From contig NZ_BSFC01000039.1 in NCBI RefSeq assembly GCF_027922145.1, positions 49,108 to 113,107 of the forward strand: a stretch of DNA of 64,000 bases, read 5' to 3'. A model generated the notes under the pieces. That model did not search any database. It was not told where the DNA came from and saw nothing but the letters and a program-made list of their open reading frames with translations. The position numbers and the translations under genes were made by a program. Source of the stretch: Novosphingobium resinovorum. Lineage in GTDB: Bacteria; Pseudomonadota; Alphaproteobacteria; Sphingomonadales; Sphingomonadaceae. This document shows, piece by piece, positions 49,642 through 57,640 of this stretch (position 1 is the stretch's first letter; the number at the start of each line of letters is the position of its first letter).

Positions 49642-50483
49642 GCGGCGTTCCGGGCCGGACCCGGAGGCCCGACCTTCCGCTGGCGGTCGTCATCGGTGCC
49701 GGTGGGATGGGCTCGGCCGTAGCAAGGCGCATGGCGCAGACCCACCGCGTGCTGCTGGCCGACATCGATGGTGAGGCAGCCCGTGCACAGGCCGATGCAC
49801 TCGCCCGTGACGGCGCGGATGTCCATCCGCTCGCATGCGATGTCACTGACACCGACGCGGTCGCGGCACTCTCCTGCATGGCGGAGGGCCTGGGCGGATT
49901 TCGCTGTCTGGTGCACATTGCGGGCCTGTCGATCGCGGCCGACGATTTTGCGAGAATACTGGCGGTGAACCTGCGTGGACCAGCGCTGGTTGCGGCAGCG
50001 TTGCGGCCGCTCGCCCGGCCGGGTGCAAGCGCCATCCTCATCGCGTCGCTGGCCGCCCACAGCTTCCGCCCTTCACCGGCCGTGATCGAAGTCCTTGAAA
50101 TGCCGGCCGCACCGGACCTCGCCGACCGCGTCGCGGGGGTACTGGGTGCCGAGAATGCCACGCCTGCGACCGCCTACGCGCTCTCGAAGGTCGGCTTGCT
50201 TCAGATGGCACGGCGCGAGGCGGCGGACTGGGGCCGGGTCGGCGCGCGTATCGTGTCGCTGTCGCCCGGCCTCATCTCGACGCCCATGGGGGCGCTCGCC
50301 TACGAGAAGAGCGCGGGCAAGCGGGCAATGTTCGCACAGACCCCGTTGTCGCGCGAAGGCGCCATGTCGGAAATCGCGGACGCCGTCGAATTCCTGGCTT
50401 CCGATCGCGCATCGTTCATCAGCGGGACCGATCTTCTCGTGGACGGCGGGCTTGCCGCCGCGCTCGGATATCCTCAGCGATAG
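49638..50483 (+). CDS. SDR family oxidoreductase
   Basis: The 281-residue protein has a Rossmann start (VVIGAGGMGSAVARRMA) with a divergent GxxxGxG spacing, ADID for NAD preference, and a Tyr180-x-x-x-Lys184 (YALSK) active site. The end FISGTDLLVDGGLAAALG is typical for SDRs. The loop usually reading NNAG is HIAGL here, a variation worth noting. It is translated in overlap with the MFS gene, so a transporter and a first oxidation step are coupled. The substrate is not known. Confidence 0.85.
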   Translation: MSGVPGRTRRPDLPLAVVIGAGGMGSAVARRMAQTHRVLLADIDGEAARAQADALARDGADVHPLACDVTDTDAVAALSCMAEGLGGFRCLVHIAGLSIAADDFARILAVNLRGPALVAAALRPLARPGASAILIASLAAHSFRPSPAVIEVLEMPAAPDLADRVAGVLGAENATPATAYALSKVGLLQMARREAADWGRVGARIVSLSPGLISTPMGALAYEKSAGKRAMFAQTPLSREGAMSEIADAVEFLASDRASFISGTDLLVDGGLAAALGYPQR

Positions 50484-50506
50484 CCGCTCTAAGCCACTCG
50501 TTTGCC

Positions 50507-50550
50507 GCATTTTCCGAGTCATCAGGTGATTCCACCTGATTAGAAAATGC
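50507..50550. repeat. Nested palindrome between converging genes
   Basis: Outer arms GCATTTTC (50507-50514) and GAAAATGC (50543-50550) enclose inner arms ATCAGGTG (50521-50528) and CACCTGAT (50533-50540). All arms are perfect. It lies between the SDR stop and the stop of the oxidoreductase gene, so it may serve as a two-way terminator. The outer core equals that of the palindrome at 6440-6460. Confidence 0.7.
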
Positions 50551-50551
50551 T

Positions 50552-51370
50552 CTAGGCGCGATGCACGGCCGCATCGAGAAAGTCGGCGGCGGCCTCGTCC
50601 AGGACGAGACCCGGTCCGTTCACGCCAAGGCTTGCCCTCAGGAGGGCGACATCCTTGCGCAGGAGCGCCGCGCCGTGCTCGAAGTCCTCGGGACGCGGAA
50701 GTCGCGCATAGACCTCGAAGCCGAAGCTGCGGCCGCTGCTGCCCTTGATCAGCTCTGCCGCCGCCTTGCGGTCTATGCCGAGCGCCTCGGCTGCCGCGAG
50801 GGCGGCATGAGCCAGTCCCATGTTGGCCGCCATCAGCGAATTGTTCACGATCTTCGCGCGTTGCCCGGCCCCCGCGCCCCCGAGGTGCAAAAGCAGCCCG
50901 GCGAATGCCTCGAAAACCGGCTTCGCCTGCGCAAAGGCTTGCTCCGTGCCGCCGCACATCACCGTCAGGGAGCCTGCCGCCGCCGCCCCGCCGCCGCCGC
51001 TGACAGGGGCATCGACAAATGCGATCCCGGCCGCTTCGCAGCGGCGCGCCAGGCGCTCGCAGCTTTCGGGCAGGATCGTGGAGTGGATCGCCAGCAGGCT
51101 GCCCGGCCGCATCGCAGGCAGCAATTGCTCGCAAATAGCGGCAACGCCGGCATCGTCGACCACGCAGATACCCACGTGGTCGGCCCAGGCGGCAAGTTCC
51201 GGCAAAGATGCCGCCGCCAGAGCGCCTTGCGCCACGAACGGGGCGAGCGCCTCCGGCCGCCGCGCCCAGACCGTCAGCGGGAAGCCTGCGGCGAGCATAC
51301 GCTCGGCCATAGGCGCGCCCTGGCTGCCCAGCCCGATGAAGGCGGTCCGGATGGGCTGCGTGTTCATCAT
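50552..51370 (-). CDS. NAD(P)-dependent oxidoreductase, 3-hydroxyisobutyrate dehydrogenase family
   Basis: The 272-residue protein has the dinucleotide motif GLGSQG at residues 13-18, the substrate-binding signature FVDAPVSGGGGAAAAGSLTVM, and the catalytic Lys segment GQRAKIVNNSLMAANMG. Family members oxidise beta-hydroxyacids. It is the last gene of the seven-gene minus-strand operon. Its ATG at 51370 overlaps the stop of the gene before it (ATGA). Confidence 0.92.
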   Translation of the reverse strand: MMNTQPIRTAFIGLGSQGAPMAERMLAAGFPLTVWARRPEALAPFVAQGALAAASLPELAAWADHVGICVVDDAGVAAICEQLLPAMRPGSLLAIHSTILPESCERLARRCEAAGIAFVDAPVSGGGGAAAAGSLTVMCGGTEQAFAQAKPVFEAFAGLLLHLGGAGAGQRAKIVNNSLMAANMGLAHAALAAAEALGIDRKAAAELIKGSSGRSFGFEVYARLPRPEDFEHGAALLRKDVALLRASLGVNGPGLVLDEAAADFLDAAVHRA

Positions 51371-52152
51371 GCGTCCCACGGCAGACCTTCCCGGTGGTTC
51401 CTGATCATCGTCAGCACCGCGCCCTGGATCACGGAAGCCTTCGGCCACCCTGCATGGACGGCGTACTGCAGGACGAACTCCTGCAACTCGTGCGCGGTAC
51501 AGTTGCCGCTCGAAAGCGCCGCGTAGAAGTGCGTCTTGATCGGCGTCGCCGCGCAGCTTTCGGAAACGCCGACCAGCGTGATCCATCGCCGCGAGCGTTG
51601 GTCCAGTGCACCGCGCTTCCACATTTCCCCGAACACGAAATTATCGATGCCCGCCTCGAAATACGGGGTCATCGGCGGCGGTCCCGGAAAGCCCATGACC
51701 GTGTTGAATTCGTCTATGCCGTCCCGCACGCGGAAATCCGGATCCCAGGGCTCGGCCCTGATCGCGTCGTATTCGCTGACCTGCTGCCCCAGCGCCATCG
51801 TCACGCGGGTGATCGCCCGATCCAGTTCCACGCCGCGCGACCACCCGGCATAGACGGCGAGGTGCAACGCCGCCTCTCGCAGCTCCGGCTGGGTCAGTTC
51901 ACGGGTAACCAGAGCGCCGCGAATGTAATCCTCGACAAGATCGGCCGGGCCGTTGCTGCTGGCCGCGCTGGCGATCGAGATCAGGTAGCGGGCGCGCATC
52001 TCGAGGCCCGGTCGCGCCCAGATTTCCGCGAAGATGAAATCGCGCCAGCTCGCCTCGGTCGGCGTGGCCGGAACCTCGTGCTCGCGCGCCGTGACGCGCA
52101 CCGCGACCTGCGCACCGCGCGCCGAACGTTCGTGGGGATCGAGCAAGGTCAT
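51367..52152 (-). CDS. Double carboxymuconolactone decarboxylase (CMD)-like protein
   Basis: The 261-residue protein has two tandem AhpD/CMD-like helical units. The first (about 40-125) includes RARYLISIASAASSNG and LREAALHLAVYAGWSRG; the second (about 160-250) includes RSRRWITLVGVSESCAATPIKTHFYAAL and LQEFVLQYAVHAGWPKA. The CxxC of peroxidase-type AhpD is absent, so a lactone decarboxylase or ring-cleavage-associated role fits better. The start at 52152 is chosen because it lies 10 bases after the SDR stop and begins the family region. Confidence 0.85.
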   Translation of the reverse strand: MTLLDPHERSARGAQVAVRVTAREHEVPATPTEASWRDFIFAEIWARPGLEMRARYLISIASAASSNGPADLVEDYIRGALVTRELTQPELREAALHLAVYAGWSRGVELDRAITRVTMALGQQVSEYDAIRAEPWDPDFRVRDGIDEFNTVMGFPGPPPMTPYFEAGIDNFVFGEMWKRGALDQRSRRWITLVGVSESCAATPIKTHFYAALSSGNCTAHELQEFVLQYAVHAGWPKASVIQGAVLTMIRNHREGLPWDA

Positions 52153-52162
52153 TATCGTCCCT

Positions 52163-53017
52163 TCAGCCCCGGATCGAATCGATGACGGCCTGGGTGATGC
52201 CCGGCTTGCCGGGATCGCCCGCCATGAATTCGGCATGCTTCTTCTCGATGAAGGCATCGGGGTTCGCGGCGACCTCGGCCAGCGTCGCCCAGACCTCCTC
52301 GTGGGTGGGCACGACGATCTCCCCGCCCTCCATCGCATCGGACAGGATCCGTGCCGTCTCGGGCTGCGACTTGACGAACAGATGGCTTCCCGGCGCCCGC
52401 ATCGTGTAGCCTTCGCTGAAGTGCTTCATTGCATCGGGCGAGGTCGTCATGACCGGGCCGGGACACAGGCAGCTCACGCGAATTCCGAACTGCATGAGAT
52501 AGAGCGCGAGGTTCTGCGACATCGACAGCACCGCCGCCTTGGACGCCGCATAGTGAATGCGGCTCGCGGCGAACGGATAGAGGCCGGCGAAGCTGGCCGT
52601 ATTGACGATGTGCCCCTCGCCGCGTCCCATCATGCGCGGAACCACGACGCTGTTGGCGCGCACCATGCCGAAGAGATTGACGTCGAACATGCGCTGCCAT
52701 TCGGCAAGCGGGATGTCCTCGGGATTGCCGCCCGAGAGTATCCCGGCATTGTTCATGTGGATGTCGAGGGGACCGAGCGCGGCTTCGGCGGCATCGATGG
52801 CTTCCAGCACCGACGCCTCGTCGAGCACGTTGCAATGCAGCCCGGTGCTCTCCGCGCCCAGCGCGCGCACGAGTTCGGCGGTCTCTTCGGCCCCATCCCT
52901 CGATATGTCGGCAACCGCGACGCGGGCGCCGCGGCGGGCCCATTCGAGGGCGATCTGGCGACCGATGTTCTGCCCGGCGCCGATGATCAGTGCCGTCTTG
53001 CCTTCGAATGTAGACAT
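52163..53017 (-). CDS. SDR family oxidoreductase
   Basis: The 284-residue protein has the cofactor motif GAGQNIG at residues 13-19, NNAG at 89-92, and catalytic S142, Y156 and K160 (YAASK). CPGPVMT follows, as usual. The C-terminal 60 residues form an extra helical segment (VPTHEEVWATLAEVAANPDAFIEKK) beyond the ordinary SDR fold. It is in the middle of the seven-gene operon. The substrate is likely a secondary alcohol or ketone intermediate; this is inference. Confidence 0.9.
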   Translation of the reverse strand: MSTFEGKTALIIGAGQNIGRQIALEWARRGARVAVADISRDGAEETAELVRALGAESTGLHCNVLDEASVLEAIDAAEAALGPLDIHMNNAGILSGGNPEDIPLAEWQRMFDVNLFGMVRANSVVVPRMMGRGEGHIVNTASFAGLYPFAASRIHYAASKAAVLSMSQNLALYLMQFGIRVSCLCPGPVMTTSPDAMKHFSEGYTMRAPGSHLFVKSQPETARILSDAMEGGEIVVPTHEEVWATLAEVAANPDAFIEKKHAEFMAGDPGKPGITQAVIDSIRG

Positions 53018-53055
53018 CTTCCCGTTCCTCTCCCGTTATTATTCGCGACCGGCGC

Positions 53056-53847
53056 TCAGATCCCGGCCGCGTAAAGCAGCTCCGAAGCCGCCTCGATGCC
53101 CGCCCGAAACTCGGCCTCTCCGGTGTCTGCGGTGTAGTCCGCAGGCACGACCTCAAGGTCGAACACACCCTCGTAACCGGCTTCCAGCACGTCGTTCATC
53201 ATGCGGCCGAGCGGCAGGTCGCCCTGCCCGACATGCAAGCGCCCGCCCGGTCCGGAGATGGCGATGTCGCCGATCTGGACAAGCGCGATGTGCGGCATGG
53301 CGCGCTTCAGGGTCTGGGCAAGGCCCCGCTCCATCCAGTTGTTGCTGAAGTCGGAAACGATCCCGAGCCCGGTTCGCTCGGCGATATCCACTGCGTCGGC
53401 AAGGCGCGTGCAGAACGAAACACTGGTCCGCAAGCTGGGTTCGAAGGCAGCGATCACGCCGTTTGCGCGGGCATGCTCGACGGTCGGCGCAACAGCCTGC
53501 GCGAACAGCGCCACATCCTCGTCCCAGTCGCAGCGCACCGTCCGGCCGCTGGTGAAATAGATCGAATGGCCGCCATGCGCCGCGACCAGATCGATCATCG
53601 CCTTGTGCGTTTCGCGCGTCGCATCCCACGTCTCGGGCGCGGCGAGCTGGAAGCCTGCGGTGATGAGCGTGCTGATGCGGATACCGGCATCGTCGAGAGC
53701 ACCAAGGTGGCGCTCCGGATCGTCCGCGATCTTGTTCATCAGCAGGCCCGCGTGCGTGACGCCCACGTCCTTCCACAGTGCCAGTTCGCGCTCGAACGGC
53801 CACCGGAACGTGCACATGGCATCCAGAGACAGACGCGGATGGGTCAC
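53056..53847 (-). CDS. Xylose-isomerase-like TIM barrel (sugar phosphate isomerase/epimerase)
   Basis: The 263-residue TIM-barrel protein has the expected metal-ligand strands VIAAFEPSLR (Glu), GIVSDFSNNWME (Asp) and GVFDLEVV (Glu) of the AP-endonuclease-2 superfamily. The strand usually giving a His reads ALVQIGD. The start at 53847 overlaps the MBL-fold gene stop by 4 bases, so the two products are made together. It is a paralogue of the gene at 46512. Confidence 0.83.
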   Translation of the reverse strand: MTHPRLSLDAMCTFRWPFERELALWKDVGVTHAGLLMNKIADDPERHLGALDDAGIRISTLITAGFQLAAPETWDATRETHKAMIDLVAAHGGHSIYFTSGRTVRCDWDEDVALFAQAVAPTVEHARANGVIAAFEPSLRTSVSFCTRLADAVDIAERTGLGIVSDFSNNWMERGLAQTLKRAMPHIALVQIGDIAISGPGGRLHVGQGDLPLGRMMNDVLEAGYEGVFDLEVVPADYTADTGEAEFRAGIEAASELLYAAGI

Positions 53848-55100
53848 TGCGCTTCACCCAGGGCCGTCTCCAGCCGGAGGATCTCGCTTTCCAGCCAGCG
53901 CACTTCGCTGAAGTTCTCCCGCCCCGCGCCTTCGAGCACGGCCCGCTGGGCCGCAAGCTGGACGCCGAGCGCGTCACGATGCCCGGGCACCCCGGCGGGA
54001 ATGGCCTCGGCCAGATGGAGCGCGTGGAGCGGCTTGCCTTCCTCCAGCAGCGCCCTCGCCCGCCCGAGCACCGGCGCATGGCCTCCCGCGAGCGCGACGA
54101 GTTCGGGAAACACGGCTTGGGGCGGAACCGAATAGAGTTCGGTGGAGGATTCGTAGCGGAACCAGCCCAGATGCTCCTCCCAGATGGAACGCACGATCCA
54201 GGGCACTTTGCCGTGCCCTTGCGGGATGGCGAGTTCCTCAGGCAGGCGGATGGTATCCATCAGTTCCCACAGGCCCTTGCCTGCGTTCATGCCCTCGAAG
54301 GTCCGGTCGCGCAGGTACTGCGCCGCATCGCGCATGCGGGTCAGGCGAGAGCGGATCTCGGCAGCGCCGCGCACCGGCTCCCCGTGACCGGTGATGAGCA
54401 CTTCGGCTTCGAGATCGATGACGCGCTGCACGCTGTCGATGTACCACTGCACATAGCGATAGCGCTCGCCCCGCACGGTGTAGAGATTGGGCACGTGGCC
54501 GAAGATCGGCCCGGTCATGTTGCCGGTGAAGACGATACGCTCCTGCGGCAGCCAGACGGCAAGCGAATCGACCGTTTCCCCGCCCTTCACCGACAGCAGC
54601 TCGAATGCGCGGCCGCCCTGTTCGAAGCGGTGACTGTCCTGGAACGTGGTGGTCAGCACCGGCTCGGGCCGCTCGGTCAGTTCGCGCTTCTGGTCGCGGC
54701 TCCACAACCGGCGAGAGCGCGCGCCCATGGCGGTGCCGAGGTCGCGGTACTGCTTGCGCACGAACGGCAGGTTAGCCTGGCCGATGGTCTCCACGTCCGG
54801 GCCGCTGAAGGTCGGCCAGCCGCCGATGTGATCCTCGTGGCTCTGCGTCAGGACGATCCTGCGGATCGGCTGGTCGGAGACGGCATCGAAGCGCCGCCTG
54901 TTCTCCGCCGCGCTATAGATGATGCCGGTATTGACGAGGACGTTGCCGTCCGCAGTCGTCACCAGATAGAGATTGGACACGTCCCTGGACATGAAGATGC
55001 CATGGCCGAGATCGACCGCATCCTGCCGCCCGGCGCCGTCGTTGATGATCTGGGCATTGAGGGGTTCATTGGCGTCCCGAGCCGTCTGGGTCATGTCCAT
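53844..55100 (-). CDS. MBL-fold hydrolase with alkylsulfatase-type dimerisation domain and altered metal site
   Basis: The 418-residue protein has a metallo-beta-lactamase fold (about 30-290). The C-terminal part (about 300-415: FPELVALAGGHAPVLGRA..., LHALHLAEAIP...) follows the pattern of the alkylsulfatase dimerisation domain of SdsA1/BDS1-type sulfatases. The segment PNLYTVRGERYRYVQWYID also matches them. The SCP2-like third domain is missing. The metal motif reads Q86-x-H88-x-D90-H91 instead of HxHxDH, and the preceding 'DTG' is NTG. It may cleave a sulfate ester or another ester with a changed metal site. It follows a sulfotransferase gene by 43 bases. Confidence 0.82.
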   Translation of the reverse strand: MDMTQTARDANEPLNAQIINDGAGRQDAVDLGHGIFMSRDVSNLYLVTTADGNVLVNTGIIYSAAENRRRFDAVSDQPIRRIVLTQSHEDHIGGWPTFSGPDVETIGQANLPFVRKQYRDLGTAMGARSRRLWSRDQKRELTERPEPVLTTTFQDSHRFEQGGRAFELLSVKGGETVDSLAVWLPQERIVFTGNMTGPIFGHVPNLYTVRGERYRYVQWYIDSVQRVIDLEAEVLITGHGEPVRGAAEIRSRLTRMRDAAQYLRDRTFEGMNAGKGLWELMDTIRLPEELAIPQGHGKVPWIVRSIWEEHLGWFRYESSTELYSVPPQAVFPELVALAGGHAPVLGRARALLEEGKPLHALHLAEAIPAGVPGHRDALGVQLAAQRAVLEGAGRENFSEVRWLESEILRLETALGEAQ

Positions 55101-55143
55101 TCTCCCGAAGTCTTGTTTTCTTTGCGGCAGCGAAATCGGCTGC

Positions 55144-56430
55144 TCAGGCCTTCACTTCCACCCGCACCGGGAAGCGATCGAGGTAGAATGCGAAGCGTTT
55201 CCGAAGCGCCGGGATGTCGAGGTTGAAGTCACCGGCGAGGTCGTAGACCACCCGTCCGTCCTTGCCGCGCGGATGGCTGTCCATGTATTCGCGCATGTCG
55301 GCGATACTGTCCTCGCTCGAGGGGAGCCCGGCGAACTCCAGCACCTTCTGCGCGGTCCCGACATCGTCGGCGATGACGTCGCCGAACAGGATGTCGAGCC
55401 GCTGGCCCTGAGGCACCGTGTCCATGTCGCGCAGGTACGCGCGCAGCATGCGCTCGATGCGATCGACCCAGTAGGCGACATGCGCCTGGATATCCGGCTG
55501 CTTCTGGTGCGCGAGGACGGAAAGGCCCCGCATGGTCAGCACCGACTGCAGCAATGCCAGCGGGTCGCGGTGGATCTGGACGACATAGGCGTCCGGATAG
55601 TTGGCGACGAGCGCGGGTATCTGCTCGGAATGCTGGTTGCCCTTGAGGATCCAGCGCCGGTCCGACGGGAACTGGTGAGCGATGGCCTTGAGCATCCGCT
55701 TGCCATAGGCGTAATGCGGCGTCTGGTCGTGGCCGAGCAGATGATCGCGCCAGCGCGGCACCTCTGCCATCCATTCCCACTGATAGGTGGTGAAATCGGG
55801 CATCTGCAGTTCGTTCTCGCCGCAGGCGTGGTCCGGCGAATGCTCGTGCATCGCGGCCATGATGGCGTTCTGCTTCATCCGGTCCCAGTGCGCGCTGGAA
55901 CGCAGCCAGCGCGGATCGACCCCGTCCGGCCCCGGCGCTTCGCCGGGCGCGAGCACTGCCTCGGAGCCGAGGTAGACCGGCAGGTGGCGCAGCCGGCGAT
56001 CGGCGGCGATCAGGTTCTCGAGATGCGTGGTGCCCGAGCGCGGCAGGCCGACGATGATGATCGGGCGGTCGATGACCTCGCGATCGACCTCGGGATGCGC
56101 ATCGAGGTAGGCCTTGTTCTTCAGGCGGTTCGCGACCTGCTTGACGCAGGCGGCGCGGAAGTTCGCCTTGGCGAAGCGCCACAGGTTGGGATTGCTCCCG
56201 ACCTCTTCCAGCAACAGGCCCAGACGTTCGGTGAAATCGCCCGGCCCGAAGTCGGACAAGCCCGTCTGAGCCTGCGCGGCTGCGAGGACGGCTTCGACGG
56301 TCATGTCCAGCGGCTCGGCCTCGGCGGCTTCCAGCTCGGCCCGCCGCTCGGCGGGAAGCACCGGGTCGCGGAACTGCTCGACGCGGAAAACCTTGGTCTT
56401 GACCTCGGTTACGGTATCGGACGTGCTCAT
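55144..56430 (-). CDS. Sulfotransferase family protein (second of two)
   Basis: The 428-residue protein has the PAPS P-loop GLPRSGTT at residues 128-135 and the later motif QIHRDPLALLQSVLTM for the 3'-phosphate. The long N-terminal helical segment (1-110) distinguishes it from the copy at 45168. A conserved MPDFTTYQWEWMAEVPRWRDHLL lies in the middle. Expected reaction: PAPS-dependent sulfation of a hydroxyl. Its ATG overlaps the stop of the upstream SDR gene by 4 bases, and the alkylsulfatase-like gene follows, an unusual pairing. Confidence 0.87.
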   Translation of the reverse strand: MSTSDTVTEVKTKVFRVEQFRDPVLPAERRAELEAAEAEPLDMTVEAVLAAAQAQTGLSDFGPGDFTERLGLLLEEVGSNPNLWRFAKANFRAACVKQVANRLKNKAYLDAHPEVDREVIDRPIIIVGLPRSGTTHLENLIAADRRLRHLPVYLGSEAVLAPGEAPGPDGVDPRWLRSSAHWDRMKQNAIMAAMHEHSPDHACGENELQMPDFTTYQWEWMAEVPRWRDHLLGHDQTPHYAYGKRMLKAIAHQFPSDRRWILKGNQHSEQIPALVANYPDAYVVQIHRDPLALLQSVLTMRGLSVLAHQKQPDIQAHVAYWVDRIERMLRAYLRDMDTVPQGQRLDILFGDVIADDVGTAQKVLEFAGLPSSEDSIADMREYMDSHPRGKDGRVVYDLAGDFNLDIPALRKRFAFYLDRFPVRVEVKA

Positions 56431-57245
56431 GCTCGGCGCTCCAGCGAGGTATTGAGCTTGCCGGCATTGGCCATCCAGCCGCCGTCGACCTTAACCAGAT
56501 CGCCGGTGTGGTAACGCGATGCATCGCTCATAAAGTAGACCCCTATCCCTTCGAAATCCTCGGGTGTGCCGAACCGCGGGATCGGGCAGCGCTCACGCAC
56601 TTGCGAGCCGAGCGGGGAATCGGGGCCCTGGTCCTTGACGGTCTCGCTCTCAGTGTAGCCGGGGCAGACGGTATTGGCGCGAATGCCATATTTGCCGAGA
56701 TCGACGGCGATCCCCCGGGCCAGCGACGCCATCGCGCCCTTCGAGGCATTGTAGTGCTGCATGCCGATCGAGCCGGTTACGGCGGACAGGCTCGCACAGA
56801 ACAGGATCGATCCGCCGGCGTCGCCCGCCTCCGCGCGCCCCCGCATATGGCGCGCGGCCTCACGGGCGAGGTAGAATGCGCCGTGCTGGTTGACCGACAG
56901 CAGCAAATGCCACGCCTCGCCGGTCATGTTGGTGAAGCAGCCCTGATTCATCATCAGGCCGGCATTGGCGATGGCACCATCCACGCGGCCCATCGTCGAT
57001 ACGGCCTGTGCGAAAGCCTCGATCACCCGGTTCTCGTCGGACACATCGACTTCCTGCGTGAACACCTTGGCGCCCAGGCCGCGCAGCTCGTCCGCCGCGA
57101 CTTCATTCTTGTCCTGGCGCCTTCCCCAGATGACAAGGTCGCCGCCGGCCTTTGCAATGCCGCGGGCAAAACCCAGGCCGATGCCGGCATTGCCCCCGGA
57201 AATAACCACGACTCGCCCCTGCAAGTCCCACGGTAGACGAGCCAT
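56427..57245 (-). CDS. SDR family oxidoreductase, first gene of the operon
   Basis: The 272-residue protein has the cofactor motif SGGNAGIG at residues 16-23, NAG at 94-96, catalytic Y165 and K169 (YNASK), and the end GDLVKVDGGW. It is the promoter-proximal gene of the seven-gene unit that runs to 50552, with ATGA overlap to the sulfotransferase gene. A TTGACA hexamer and an AGTATCCT site lie about 75-90 bases upstream. Confidence 0.92.
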   Translation of the reverse strand: MARLPWDLQGRVVVISGGNAGIGLGFARGIAKAGGDLVIWGRRQDKNEVAADELRGLGAKVFTQEVDVSDENRVIEAFAQAVSTMGRVDGAIANAGLMMNQGCFTNMTGEAWHLLLSVNQHGAFYLAREAARHMRGRAEAGDAGGSILFCASLSAVTGSIGMQHYNASKGAMASLARGIAVDLGKYGIRANTVCPGYTESETVKDQGPDSPLGSQVRERCPIPRFGTPEDFEGIGVYFMSDASRYHTGDLVKVDGGWMANAGKLNTSLERRA

Positions 57246-57316
57246 CGCCGCTCCACTCCACTATCTGTTTTTCATCGGCCGAACGACAAGACCGTCTCGG
57301 CACGTGGATTAAAAAC

Positions 57317-57337
57317 AGTATCCTTTATATATGTCAA
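57317..57337 (-). promoter_or_regulatory. Candidate promoter and operator of the seven-gene operon
   Basis: On the minus strand a perfect TTGACA (57337-57332) could be a -35 element, with TTTTAA 17 bases further on as a weak -10. Between them, on the plus strand, lies AGTATCCT (57317-57324), so a bound regulator would block the promoter. The rest of the 395-base gap 57246-57640 shows no gene. A similar stretch, ACAGTGTACTTTAATTAG at 57604-57621, sits just before the GntR start. Confidence 0.45.
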
Positions 57338-57640
57338 GTCGATCGACCGACGGACTCCTGCCGCCCAATTGAAGCAAACATTCGGAATGAGCGGAAAAAT
57401 ACACCACCCGCTTCATGCCGGACCTGGAACACGCAGCAAGATCGCGGAGACGATCTACTTTCCTGAGAAATTGACCCGGACAAACGGCGGCAACCTTCGA
57501 CCGCTCATGCCTTTAGCCGCAAACGATCGGCACGGCCTTTCAACTCCATGTGAGCCAAGAGAAATCATATTGCAGACCCTTGCTCAGAGCCCGAAATAGA
57601 AATACAGTGTACTTTAATTAGTCAATCAGGGTGAGGATCA

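Noticed and set aside
57369..57599. Plus-strand 76-codon frame in the gap before the second GntR gene
   Set aside because: No ribosome binding site, no domain and unusual composition; it lies in a promoter region.
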